Origin: Bacillus safensis FO-36b
GTDB lineage: Bacteria; Bacillota; Bacilli; Bacillales; Bacillaceae
Direction: 5' to 3'
Assembly (NCBI RefSeq): GCF_000691165.1
Contig: NZ_ASJD01000003.1
Location: forward strand, 248,001-312,000
Length of the DNA: 64,000 nt
The position numbers and the translations under genes were made by a program. Below are positions 42,641 through 51,970 of the stretch, piece by piece. How positions within the stretch are numbered: position 1 is the first letter of the stretch; each line of letters opens with the position of its first letter. The notes under the pieces are model-generated. The model ran no database searches. It was not told where the DNA came from and was given only the letters and a program-made list of their open reading frames with translations.

Positions 42641-43426
42641 ATGAAACAAGCTGTCCTTTATGTTGGGCATGGAAGCAGGGTAAAAGAAGCACAAGATAAG
42701 GCCATTTCTTTTATGAAAAGCTGTATGCCGTTAGTGAAAGCAGATATACAAGAAATTTGTTTTTTAGAGCTGACGGACCCTTCTATAGAAGAAGGATTTG
42801 AGGCCTGTGTGAAAAAAGGAGCGACACACATTGCAATCGTCCCGCTCCTCCTTTTAACTGCCATGCATGCCAAATCGGATATCCCGGTCGAAATTGAGAA
42901 AGTGCATGCGCGTTTCCCGCAAGTGAAGGTCACATATGGAAAGCCAATCGGCGTGAATCAAGAAGTAACAAAAGCGGTTGCCGCAAGAATTGAAGAAGCA
43001 GGATATCAAGGCGCGCGCGCGCGGATTCTTTTAATTGGCCGCGGGAGCTCTGATCCGGATGTGAAGCGAGATGTGTTTGGCATTGCAGACGATGTCCGAA
43101 ATCTGCTTCCGCATGCAGAGGTTCTTCCGTGTTTTATTACAGCATGTGAGCCAAATTATCGAGATGTTCTCGCGCAGTTATCAGCAGATGACGATGGGCC
43201 TGTCTATCTCGTTCCTTACTTGCTGTTTACGGGGATTTTAATGAAAGAAATTGAAAGTGAAGCCGCTCAGGCGAGAAAGCGGCTGAAAGATGTCCGGGTA
43301 TGCCGGTATATTGGCTTTCATCCGCATGTCAAATCGGCTTATATTGAACGCGTGCAAGAAACCATTTTAAACAAAGACGATGCGTTTCGTTTCCGAGGAG
43401 AAATCCATGCTTCCAGTCCATCTTGA
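42641..43426 (+). CDS. ylnE: Sirohydrochlorin ferrochelatase YlnE (SirB)
   Basis: A 261-residue CbiX/SirB-type chelatase that inserts iron into sirohydrochlorin. Two homologous halves are visible; YVGHGSRVKEA at residue 6 and IAIVPLLLLTAMHAKSDIP near 66 hold the metal histidines. The start at 42641 has GAGGGAGGAG at 42627-42636; the frame is open from 42623 but without a site. It overlaps the ylnF frame by 20 bases. A run GCGCGCGCGCG occurs at 43013-43023. Confidence 0.93.
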   Translation: MKQAVLYVGHGSRVKEAQDKAISFMKSCMPLVKADIQEICFLELTDPSIEEGFEACVKKGATHIAIVPLLLLTAMHAKSDIPVEIEKVHARFPQVKVTYGKPIGVNQEVTKAVAARIEEAGYQGARARILLIGRGSSDPDVKRDVFGIADDVRNLLPHAEVLPCFITACEPNYRDVLAQLSADDDGPVYLVPYLLFTGILMKEIESEAAQARKRLKDVRVCRYIGFHPHVKSAYIERVQETILNKDDAFRFRGEIHASSPS

Positions 43427-43910
43427 TTTAACCGATAAACAAGTGGTCATCGCCGGCGGCGGATCTGTCGCGTTAAGAAGAGCAAAGGCATTGTGTACGG
43501 AGTCTTGCCAGATAACCGTTGTGAGTCCTAATATTTCTGAAGAGATGGAACGCCTCATTGATACATATGCGCTCAATTGGAAGGAAAAGAAAGTAGACGC
43601 TGAAGATTTAAAGGATGCGTTTTTCATTGTTGCTGCTACAAACGACCCTTCGGTAAATGAATGGATTGCACAAACAGCACAGCCTCACCAGCTCGTGAAT
43701 TGTGTGAGCCAATCTGAGCTCGGCAATGTGATGGTGCCGAAGGTTGTCAAAGCAGGAAAAGTGACGATTTCAGTTTCTACAAGCGGTGCAAGCCCCGCCC
43801 GGACAAAACAATTGGCTGCGGCAATTGAATCCTTGCTTGAAGAAGAGGATATTGACGCACTTGATGCCCTTTACATCGAAAGAAAAAAACGACAAAGAAA
43901 AAGCCGATAA
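43407..43910 (+). CDS. ylnF: Precorrin-2 dehydrogenase YlnF (SirC)
   Basis: A 167-residue NAD-dependent enzyme oxidising precorrin-2 to sirohydrochlorin. The nucleotide motif VVIAGGGSVALRRA is near residue 11 and SPARTKQLAAAIES near 130. The start ATG 43407 has GAGGAG at 43395-43400; the frame is open from 43380 but inside ylnE. The C-terminal basic tail (RKKRQRKSR) is encoded by the left arm of the operon's terminator. Confidence 0.93.
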   Translation: MLPVHLDLTDKQVVIAGGGSVALRRAKALCTESCQITVVSPNISEEMERLIDTYALNWKEKKVDAEDLKDAFFIVAATNDPSVNEWIAQTAQPHQLVNCVSQSELGNVMVPKVVKAGKVTISVSTSGASPARTKQLAAAIESLLEEEDIDALDALYIERKKRQRKSR

Positions 43911-43947
43911 AATCGGGGACTGACCCTCGATTTTATCGGCTTTTTTA
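43896..43947. terminator. Bidirectional terminator between ylnF and rqcH
   Basis: AAAAAGCCGATAAAATCG pairs with CGATTTTATCGGCTTTTT (18 bp) around a loop of about 12 bases, flanked by A and T runs on both sides. It ends the cys operon on the plus strand and, from the other side, rqcH. The ylnF stop codon lies inside the left arm. Confidence 0.9.
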
Positions 43948-43948
43948 T

Positions 43949-45658
43949 TTATTTTCTCAGCTTGAGCACAAGATCTTCGTCAGGCGTGACAAATAATGTT
44001 TGCTGCTGATCATACGTAACAAAGCCAGGCTTTGCTCCGTTTGGTTTTTTCACATGCCGGATTTTCGTATAATCGACAGGAACGGAGCCGGACTCTTTTG
44101 CCTTCGAGAAGTAGGCGGCAATTTGAGCCGCTTCAAGCAGCGTTTGTTCATCAGGTGCTTGGTGGCGGATGACGACATGTGATCCAGGAATATCCTTTGT
44201 ATGCAGCCAAATATCATCACGAGCAGCTGCCTTTGTAGTCAAATACTCGTTTTGTTTGTTGTTTTTTCCGACTAAAATTGGTATGCCTTGGGACGATTCA
44301 TACGTTTCGAGCTGAATGGCCGCCGGTTTTTTCTTTTTGGCGTGGCGCTTTTGTTTGGCGCGCAAATATTTTCCTTCAACAAGCTCTTCTCTCATTTCCT
44401 CTAAATCCTTCGGCGAAGCAGAGGACAGCTGCTGAATCAGCTCTTCAAAATAAGCAATTTCTTCATGTGTCCGCTTAATTTGTTCATTTACAGCTTCTAC
44501 AGCATTTTTTGCCTTTTGATATTTTGTGAAATATGCCTGTGCATTTTCAGAAGGGGTTTTATTTGTTTTGAGCGGGATCGTGATTTCTCCGCCGTCTTCA
44601 TCGTAATAATTGATGACAGTCGCTTCTTTATCCCCTTTTTTAATCGCATATAAATTGGCTGTTAACAGCTCACCATAGAGCTGATATTTGTGTGCATCTT
44701 GAGATTCTTCAAGTGTTCTTTTTAGCTTTTTCAGCTTGTTTTCATTTTTCTTTTTTTCATTGACGACAAATCGTTCAAGGTCTGCCGCCTGCTGTTTGAC
44801 TCTGTCTCTCTCAGCTTTTCCGAAATAAAAGCGGTCAAGCAGCTGGCTGAGTGAGTCGAATGTCTTCATCTCGCCATGGACATGCTGAAGCTCTAATAAA
44901 TAAAAATACTCTTTCCCGTCTTTTCTTGTGAGCTGCGGCGTAAAAGAATGCATGCGAATGAGCTGGAACATGTCGAGCAGTGTATTTGGAATTGTTTCTT
45001 GATTGGCAAGGCCGGCCCGGTGTACTGCTTCCTTTGCAAACAGCGGGGAAACCCCAGAGAAGGTATCGACAATTTGATTCGCGATCTTTCCTTCTTGAAA
45101 GCGTAAATGCTTCAAAATATCATCCTTTGTCACGTCAAAAGGATTCAATTTTTGCTGCGCAGGCGGCAGAAGGTATTCATGACCAGGAAGCACCGTTCGA
45201 TAGCTGTTCACAGATGGAGAAAGGTGTTTTAAACCATCAATGATCTGCTGCGTTCCATCCTCTACAAGAATCAAATTACTATGACGTCCCATGATTTCAA
45301 TGTAAAGCTTACGCGTCTGTTCATCACCGATTTCATTTCGGCTTCTCACATGAAGCACGATCACCCGGTCAAACCCAATCTGTTCAAAACGTTCAATAAA
45401 GCCACCCTCAAGATGCTTTCTGAGCAGCATACAAAACATCGGCGGCTCGCTTGGATTGTCGTATTGATGCTCTGTGAGCTGCACTCTCGCATAGCTCGGA
45501 TGAGCCGATAAAAGCAGCTTGTGATTTTTCCCGTTTGCCCGAATATGAAAAATCAGCTCGTGTTTATATGGCTGATGGATTTTTGAAATCCTCCCGCCAG
45601 TTAAAGTCTCTTGCAATTCATTTGTCATACCATATGTAAAAATGCCGTCAAATGACAT
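43949..45658 (-). CDS. rqcH: Ribosome quality control factor RqcH (YloA, NFACT family)
   Basis: A 569-residue NEMF/Rqc2-type protein that binds stalled 50S-peptidyl-tRNA and adds C-terminal alanine tails. The start at 45658 ([10 protein letters not shown]) gives the known N terminus; a GTG at 45682 would add eight residues but overlaps the ribosome-binding region GAAGAGGG. NFACT-N is at about 1-200 with Asp97-Arg98, the pair required for alanine tailing. Two coiled coils lie at about 270-330 and 380-430, and NFACT-R at about 440-560 ([18 protein letters not shown]). It is the only long minus-strand gene apart from rpmB. Confidence 0.95.
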   Translation of the reverse strand: MSFDGIFTYGMTNELQETLTGGRISKIHQPYKHELIFHIRANGKNHKLLLSAHPSYARVQLTEHQYDNPSEPPMFCMLLRKHLEGGFIERFEQIGFDRVIVLHVRSRNEIGDEQTRKLYIEIMGRHSNLILVEDGTQQIIDGLKHLSPSVNSYRTVLPGHEYLLPPAQQKLNPFDVTKDDILKHLRFQEGKIANQIVDTFSGVSPLFAKEAVHRAGLANQETIPNTLLDMFQLIRMHSFTPQLTRKDGKEYFYLLELQHVHGEMKTFDSLSQLLDRFYFGKAERDRVKQQAADLERFVVNEKKKNENKLKKLKRTLEESQDAHKYQLYGELLTANLYAIKKGDKEATVINYYDEDGGEITIPLKTNKTPSENAQAYFTKYQKAKNAVEAVNEQIKRTHEEIAYFEELIQQLSSASPKDLEEMREELVEGKYLRAKQKRHAKKKKPAAIQLETYESSQGIPILVGKNNKQNEYLTTKAAARDDIWLHTKDIPGSHVVIRHQAPDEQTLLEAAQIAAYFSKAKESGSVPVDYTKIRHVKKPNGAKPGFVTYDQQQTLFVTPDEDLVLKLRK

Positions 45659-45734
45659 GTTGGATACACCCTCTTCTTTCACACAAATCTACTGAAAGAA
45701 CCTTCCGTTTTCTCGTTCTTTAGGCAGTCTTATT

Positions 45735-45763
45735 ATTATAGCATGATTTAGGACGAGTCTGAA
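45735..45763 (-). promoter_or_regulatory. Possible sigma-A promoter of rqcH
   Basis: Read on the minus strand: TTCAGA (45763-45758), 17-base spacer, TATAAT (45740-45735). The -10 is perfect, the -35 weak. It lies about 75 bases before the rqcH start. Confidence 0.45.
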
Positions 45764-45823
45764 TAAACTGGCTTATAGAACACTGCATATGAGAGAGAAC
45801 AAAAGAGGAGTGGACGAGGTCAA

Positions 45824-48499
45824 ATGAATTGGCATGAACTGAACCAAACCGATTTATTAAAAACAATGAATACATCGATAGGTGACGGACTGTCAGAAAA
45901 AGATGTACAAAAGCGGCTTGAAAAACACGGGCCAAATGAATTGCAGGAAGGAAAAAAGGCGTCGGCTCTGATCATTTTTTTAGCACAGTTTAAAGATTTC
46001 ATGGTGTTAATCTTGCTGGCAGCAACAATCATTTCTGCCTTTTTAGGAGAATACATTGATGCTGTTGCAATTGTAGCCATTGTTTTAATTAATGGTGTAC
46101 TCGGCTTTTATCAAGAACGCCGGGCGGAAAAATCCCTTCAAGCGTTAAAAGAATTATCAACTCCGCACGTGTATGCAAGGAGAAATAATGAATGGGTCAA
46201 GATCCCGTCTAAACATCTCGTGCCAGGGGATATTGTGAAATTTTCAAGCGGAGACCGGATTGGGGCAGATATTAGATTACTAGAAACAAAGAGCTTAGAA
46301 ATCGAGGAGTCCGCTCTCACTGGTGAGTCCATCCCAGCGGTCAAACACGCAAGTCCGCTTTCAAGCGGTCATGTCTCTCTCGGAGATTTGACGAACATGG
46401 CCTTTATGGGGACGCTTGTCACTAGAGGCAGCGGCGTAGGGATTGTCATTGGTACAGGGATGAATACGGCGATGGGACAAATTGCCGGCATGCTGGATGC
46501 AGCAGGTAACATGGAAACGCCGCTGCAAAGACGTCTCGAGCAGCTTGGGAAAATTCTGATTGTGGCTGCTTTATTTTTAACGGTGCTCGTTGTTGTTCTC
46601 GGGGTTGTGCAAGGACATGAATTGTATCATATGTTCCTAGCGGGAGTATCTCTTGCTGTTGCGGCGATTCCAGAAGGCCTGCCGGCGATCGTCACTGTTG
46701 CACTTTCCCTAGGGGTGCAGCGGATGATCAAACAAAAATCGATTGTCAGAAAGCTCCCCGCGGTGGAAACACTCGGCTGCGCGTCAATCATTTGCTCAGA
46801 TAAAACAGGAACGATGACGCAAAATAAAATGACCGTGACCCATGTGTGGGCAGAGGGGAAAACGTGGAATATTTCTGGCACAGGCTACGAGCCATCCGGT
46901 GACTTTACCTTGAACGGAGAAATCGTCCATGCTGACAAGCACCCAAGCCTGCAAAAGGTGTTATTATACGGGGCGCTTTGTAATACATCGACCATCGTTG
47001 AAAAAGACGGGGAGATGAGGCTTGATGGAGATCCGACAGAGGGGGCGCTTCTCACCGCAGCACGTAAAGCGGGTTTTACAGAGCAATTCATCGAAGCTGG
47101 ATTTCATGTCATTGAGGAGTTTCCTTTTGATTCAGAAAGAAAGATGATGTCAGTCGTCGTTGAAACGAATCAAAAAGAGCGGTATGTCATTGCAAAAGGT
47201 GCGCCGGATGTACTAATGAACCGTTCAAGTCATATCATGCACGGCGGGCGCACAGCTTCTTTTTCAGCCACTCACAGGCAAGAAACAGAAGCTGCAATTC
47301 AAGGCTTAGCAAGACAGGCGCTTAGAACCATTGCCATTGCCTATAAAAAAGTCGGTCTGACGGAAAAAATCACCTCTGTAAAGCAGGCTGAAACCGATTT
47401 AACATTGATCGGGTTAGAGGGCATGATCGATCCACCGCGCCCTGAAGTCAGACGAGCGATTAAAGAGTGCCGGGATGCCGGGATTAAAACGGTCATGATT
47501 ACAGGCGACCACGTAGAAACGGCCAAAGCGATTGCCAAAGACTTAAGCCTTTTACCGAAGCAAGGACAGGTGCTCGACGGAAAAGCGCTTGATCAGATGA
47601 GCGACAAAGAGCTTGAGCAAACGGCTGAAAATGTATACGTCTTTGCCCGGGTTTCCCCTGAGCATAAACTGAGAATTGTCAAAGCCTATCAAAAAAATGG
47701 TCATGTTGTGGCGATGACAGGTGACGGGGTCAATGATGCGCCTGCCATTAAACAAGCAGATATTGGCATTTCCATGGGCATCACTGGAACAGACGTAGCC
47801 AAAGAAGCGTCTTCTCTTATTTTACTTGACGACAACTTTGCGACCATAAAATCCGCCATTAAAGAGGGCCGGAATATTTATGAAAACATTCGTAAGTTTG
47901 TCCGTTATTTGCTGGCATCAAATGTCGGAGAAATTTTGGTCATGCTGTTTGCGATGCTCCTCGCGCTTCCGCTTCCGCTCGTTCCTATACAAATCTTATG
48001 GGTAAACCTTGTCACAGATGGTCTGCCGGCTATGGCACTTGGCATGGATAAGCCAGAAGGCGATGTCATGAAGAGAAAGCCGCGGAATGTGAAAGAGGGC
48101 ATTTTTGCTAGAGGGCTTGGCTGGAAGGTCATCTCAAGAGGATTCCTCATCGGGCTTGCGACCCTTTTGGCATTTATATTTGTGTATCACCGCGATCCAA
48201 ACAATCTGCAATATGCACAGACTGTCGCATTTAGTACGCTTGTTTTGGCGCAGCTCATTCATGTATTTGACTGCCGCAGTGAACGGTCCATTTTTGAACG
48301 TAATCCATTTGGGAACCTTTATTTGATCGGTGCGGTTTTGTCATCACTTTTACTCATGTTTGTGGTCATTTATTACCCGCCGCTTCAGCCGATTTTCAAA
48401 ACGGTGGCGGTTGCACCAATTGATTGGCTGCTGATCATTGGGATGTCAGCACTGCCAACTTTTTTACTGGCAGGATCACTTTTGACAAGAAAAAAATAA
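45824..48499 (+). CDS. yloB: P-type calcium-transporting ATPase YloB
   Basis: An 891-residue P-IIA ATPase resembling the SERCA pumps. The phosphorylation motif SDKTGTMT is near residue 326, TGES near 165, [14 protein letters not shown] (transmembrane helix 4 calcium site) near 280, and [16 protein letters not shown] near 635. It has 10 predicted membrane segments. YloB of B. subtilis forms a calcium-dependent phosphoenzyme and is made during sporulation. GAGGAGTGGACGAGG precedes the ATG. Confidence 0.94.
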   Translation: MNWHELNQTDLLKTMNTSIGDGLSEKDVQKRLEKHGPNELQEGKKASALIIFLAQFKDFMVLILLAATIISAFLGEYIDAVAIVAIVLINGVLGFYQERRAEKSLQALKELSTPHVYARRNNEWVKIPSKHLVPGDIVKFSSGDRIGADIRLLETKSLEIEESALTGESIPAVKHASPLSSGHVSLGDLTNMAFMGTLVTRGSGVGIVIGTGMNTAMGQIAGMLDAAGNMETPLQRRLEQLGKILIVAALFLTVLVVVLGVVQGHELYHMFLAGVSLAVAAIPEGLPAIVTVALSLGVQRMIKQKSIVRKLPAVETLGCASIICSDKTGTMTQNKMTVTHVWAEGKTWNISGTGYEPSGDFTLNGEIVHADKHPSLQKVLLYGALCNTSTIVEKDGEMRLDGDPTEGALLTAARKAGFTEQFIEAGFHVIEEFPFDSERKMMSVVVETNQKERYVIAKGAPDVLMNRSSHIMHGGRTASFSATHRQETEAAIQGLARQALRTIAIAYKKVGLTEKITSVKQAETDLTLIGLEGMIDPPRPEVRRAIKECRDAGIKTVMITGDHVETAKAIAKDLSLLPKQGQVLDGKALDQMSDKELEQTAENVYVFARVSPEHKLRIVKAYQKNGHVVAMTGDGVNDAPAIKQADIGISMGITGTDVAKEASSLILLDDNFATIKSAIKEGRNIYENIRKFVRYLLASNVGEILVMLFAMLLALPLPLVPIQILWVNLVTDGLPAMALGMDKPEGDVMKRKPRNVKEGIFARGLGWKVISRGFLIGLATLLAFIFVYHRDPNNLQYAQTVAFSTLVLAQLIHVFDCRSERSIFERNPFGNLYLIGAVLSSLLLMFVVIYYPPLQPIFKTVAVAPIDWLLIIGMSALPTFLLAGSLLTRKK

Positions 48500-48506
48500 T
48501 TGATTA

Positions 48507-48515
48507 TGGTATAAT
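48507..48515 (+). promoter_or_regulatory. Extended -10 promoter of the yloC-remA-gmk-rpoZ unit
   Basis: TGGTATAAT at 48507-48515 is a perfect extended -10 element (TGnTATAAT). TTGACA at 48482-48487 is 22 bases upstream, too far for a normal spacer. Transcription would start near 48522, at the base of the hairpin that follows. Confidence 0.6.
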
Positions 48516-48520
48516 TTTGA

Positions 48521-48547
48521 GGTAATAGTGTCTGCTATTACCTTTTT
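48521..48547 (+). terminator. Hairpin with T run after yloB
   Basis: GGTAATAG and CTATTACC form an 8-bp stem with a six-base loop, followed by TTTTT. It can terminate yloB. Because the promoter at 48507 would start just before it, the same hairpin would also be the 5' end of the yloC transcript. Confidence 0.65.
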
Positions 48548-48582
48548 CATTTTATTAATATGAAAGAATTGGGTGTTTTGAC

Positions 48583-49458
48583 ATGATACGCAGTATGACG
48601 GGATTCGGCCAAGCGAGTAAAACGGATGGAGAACTGACAGTGTCAGTTGAGCTAAAATCGGTCAATCACCGTTTTAAAGAGGTTCATGCCCGTTTGCCGA
48701 GGCCGCTTTTATATTTCGAAGATACATTAAAAAAGATCATTCTTCGTCACGTGCAGCGCGGTAGAATTGAGCTGTTTGTCACGATTGAAGGCGGTAAACT
48801 AGCAAGCCGGTCCTTACAGATCGACTGGCCGCTGCTTGATGAATACATGAAAGCCGCAAAAGACCTCGAGGAACGCTATCACATTTCAGGCATTCAGCAT
48901 GCACATGACTTATTGGGGCTGGAGCTTGCCGTTCAAGTGGAAGAGTCAGCCAGCCGAAATGAACAGTTAGAGCAGCTGCTGATGGAAGCTTGCGAGGCTG
49001 CTGTCAAGGAGCTTTGCTTCATGAGAGAGCAAGAGGGCGCATCACTTCAAAAAGACTGTGAACTGAGGCTTTCTGAACTAGAGGCCTATACAGAAGAAAT
49101 CAAAGTCTTTGCACCAGAGGTTGTGAGTCAGTACAAAGAACGATTGAATCAGCGATTGCAAGAATGGATCGGAGAGGCGCTTGACGAGAGCAGACTAACG
49201 ACAGAGGCTGCCATTTTTGCTGACCGGTGTGACATTACAGAAGAGATTACGAGACTGAAAAGTCATTTTCAGCAGTTTCAGCAAATCTTGCTGCAAGGCG
49301 GTGCTGCCGGCCGAAAACTTGACTTCCTTGTACAGGAGCTCAACCGTGAAGTGAACACCATTGGATCAAAAGCGAACCATCACCATTTAACAAAGCTGGT
49401 GGTTGAAATGAAAAGTGCTATTGAAAAAATAAAAGAACAAGTGCAAAATATAGAATAG
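48583..49458 (+). CDS. yloC: YicC-family endoribonuclease YloC
   Basis: A 291-residue YicC-like protein. The conserved N terminus is [12 protein letters not shown], followed by [20 protein letters not shown]; the C terminus has [19 protein letters not shown] and a final helix ([21 protein letters not shown]). E. coli YicC is an endoribonuclease acting with PNPase; the Bacillus protein is assumed similar. Long helical middle part (about 110-230). The start is ATG at 48583 with only a weak ribosome binding site (GAATTGGGTG). Confidence 0.9.
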   Translation: MIRSMTGFGQASKTDGELTVSVELKSVNHRFKEVHARLPRPLLYFEDTLKKIILRHVQRGRIELFVTIEGGKLASRSLQIDWPLLDEYMKAAKDLEERYHISGIQHAHDLLGLELAVQVEESASRNEQLEQLLMEACEAAVKELCFMREQEGASLQKDCELRLSELEAYTEEIKVFAPEVVSQYKERLNQRLQEWIGEALDESRLTTEAAIFADRCDITEEITRLKSHFQQFQQILLQGGAAGRKLDFLVQELNREVNTIGSKANHHHLTKLVVEMKSAIEKIKEQVQNIE

Positions 49459-49534
49459 TCATTGTGTATGCTGTTTACAGTGCGTCTCTTTCGGCGAGAC
49501 TAGAGACGTTTATATTACAGGGGGACGAAAGAAG

Positions 49535-49804
49535 ATGACCATAAAGTTGATCAATATCGGATTTGGAAACATCATTTCAGCGAATCGGATGATTTCGATC
49601 GTCAGTCCGGAATCAGCACCGATTAAACGAATGATACAAGACGCAAGAGATCGAGGCATGCTCATAGATGCTACATACGGAAGAAGAACCCGTGCTGTTG
49701 TCATTATGGACAGTGACCATGTCATCTTATCTGCCGTTCAGCCTGAGACTGTCGCGCAAAGACTTTCTGTAAAAGAAGAAATCATAGATGAAGGGCAGGG
49801 GTAA
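49535..49804 (+). CDS. remA: Biofilm regulator RemA
   Basis: An 89-residue DNA-binding protein (YlzA, DUF370) that activates biofilm matrix and osmoprotection genes in B. subtilis as an oligomeric ring. Key residues for DNA binding lie in [19 protein letters not shown] and [10 protein letters not shown]. The start is ATG at 49535 with GGGGGACGAAAG upstream. It lies 76 bases after yloC and 9 before gmk. Confidence 0.95.
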   Translation: MTIKLINIGFGNIISANRMISIVSPESAPIKRMIQDARDRGMLIDATYGRRTRAVVIMDSDHVILSAVQPETVAQRLSVKEEIIDEGQG

Positions 49805-50428
<624 letters not shown>

Positions 50429-50431
50429 ACC

Positions 50432-50635
50432 ATGTTAGATCCTTCAATTGACTCATTGATGAACAAACTTGATTCAAAATATACACTTGTAACAGTGTCG
50501 GCACGCCGTGCACGTGAAATGCAGATCCATCAAGATCAGCAGATTGAAAACACAAAGTCTTACAAATTCGTAGGCAAAGCACTAGAAGAAATTGACGCTG
50601 GTCTTTTGACATTTGAAAAAGAGGATCAAGAATAA
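50432..50635 (+). CDS. rpoZ: RNA polymerase omega subunit
   Basis: A 67-residue omega subunit ([20 protein letters not shown], with SARRAREMQ near residue 25). It helps assemble RNA polymerase. The spacing after gmk is three bases, and GGGGGTAGA at 50416-50424 is the ribosome binding site. A strong terminator follows. Confidence 0.96.
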
Positions 50636-50667
50636 CACATCGCTTCTGCAATGCAGATACGATACGT

Positions 50668-50708
50668 TCAAAAAAGTCAAAACTATGATTGGTTTTGACT
50701 TTTTTGAA
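50668..50708. terminator. Terminator after rpoZ
   Basis: TTCAAAAAAGTCAAAAC and GTTTTGACTTTTTTGAA form a 17-bp perfect stem with an eight-base loop. With A and T runs on either side it could work in both directions. Confidence 0.85.
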
Positions 50709-50752
50709 TTGTAGACGAATTTGTGAAAAAGGCCGTTAAGGGGGACAAACAA

Positions 50753-51970
50753 ATGTTACAGTCAAAAAATATATTGCTCGGTGTCAGCGGAGGAATCGCC
50801 GTATATAAAGCAGCAGCACTTACTAGTAAACTCGTACAAGCAGGCGCAAATGTAAGAGTGATTATGACGGAATCTGCTCGTGAGTTTGTGTCTCCGCTTA
50901 CCTTCCAAGCACTGTCTCGGCATGAGGTATATGTAGATACATTCAAAGAAAACAATCCAAAAGTCATTGCACATATTGACGTAGCTGACTGGGCCGATCT
51001 CATTCTTGTTGCCCCTGCAACAGCACATACGATTGGTAAAATGGCCGCTGGACTTGCAGATGATATGCTCACGACGACTTTGCTTGCTTCTACAGCGCCT
51101 GTATGGGTCGCACCAGCGATGAATGTGCATATGTATGATCACCCGGCTGTGAAACGGAACATTCGCACATTATATGAAGACGGCTACCGGTTTATTGAGC
51201 CGAGTGAAGGTTATTTAGCCTGCGGGTACATTGGAAAAGGGCGATTAGAAGAGCCTGAAAAAATTGTGGAACACATCCGGGCCTTTTTTGAAGAGCCAAA
51301 AAGCTTACCGCTCTCAGGTAAAAAAGTCGTGGTGACAGCAGGTCCTACACGTGAAGTGATCGATCCTGTCCGGTTCTTTACAAACCGTTCTAGTGGAAAA
51401 ATGGGCTATGCGATTGCAGAGGCTGCTCAGCAAATGGGTGCAGATGTTACGCTGATTTCTGGACCTGTTTCTTTAACTGAACCTGACCATGTACATGTAG
51501 TGCACGTTGAATCAGCTGAAGAGATGTATCATGCTGCGCTAGATGTATACGGGGAAGCTGATCTTGTCATTAAATCAGCAGCTGTCGCCGATTACACCCC
51601 TGTCACGACATATGCTCATAAAATGAAAAAACAGGCCGGCGCTCTGGACATTGAATTCACCCGGACAAAAGATATTTTAAAAGAGCTGGGGAAAAGAAAA
51701 GAGCATCAAGTGCTGGTCGGATTTGCAGCTGAAACGCAGGATGTAGAATATTATGCGAAAAAGAAAATTGAATCCAAGCATCTAGATATGATTGTGGCCA
51801 ATAACGTCACTAAAGAAGGTGCAGGCTTTGGCACAGATACCAATGTGGCAGCGATCATCAAAGCAGATGGAACGAAAAAAGAGCTGCCGATGATGAGCAA
51901 AAAAGACCTCGCTTTTGAAATTTTAAAGGAGGCAATAATGCTGCTTCCAAAAGAGCGTGATCGCGCATGA
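50753..51970 (+). CDS. coaBC: Bifunctional phosphopantothenoylcysteine decarboxylase/synthetase CoaBC
   Basis: A 405-residue enzyme for two steps of coenzyme A synthesis. The N-terminal CoaC domain (about 1-185) has LLGVSGGIAVYKAAAL, the APAMNVHMY motif and the active-site cysteine in ACGYIGKGRL. The C-terminal CoaB domain (about 190-400) has VTAGPTREVIDPVRF. The start at 50753 follows AAGGGGGAC; a TTG-type start at 50723 would lie in the spacer. It overlaps priA by ATGA. Confidence 0.95.
   Translation: MLQSKNILLGVSGGIAVYKAAALTSKLVQAGANVRVIMTESAREFVSPLTFQALSRHEVYVDTFKENNPKVIAHIDVADWADLILVAPATAHTIGKMAAGLADDMLTTTLLASTAPVWVAPAMNVHMYDHPAVKRNIRTLYEDGYRFIEPSEGYLACGYIGKGRLEEPEKIVEHIRAFFEEPKSLPLSGKKVVVTAGPTREVIDPVRFFTNRSSGKMGYAIAEAAQQMGADVTLISGPVSLTEPDHVHVVHVESAEEMYHAALDVYGEADLVIKSAAVADYTPVTTYAHKMKKQAGALDIEFTRTKDILKELGKRKEHQVLVGFAAETQDVEYYAKKKIESKHLDMIVANNVTKEGAGFGTDTNVAAIIKADGTKKELPMMSKKDLAFEILKEAIMLLPKERDRA

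Noticed and set aside
43013-43023. Alternating GC run inside ylnE as a Z-DNA or repeat element
   Set aside because: It is only 11 bases, encodes Gly-Ala-Arg-Ala-Arg in frame, and is not repeated elsewhere that I noticed.
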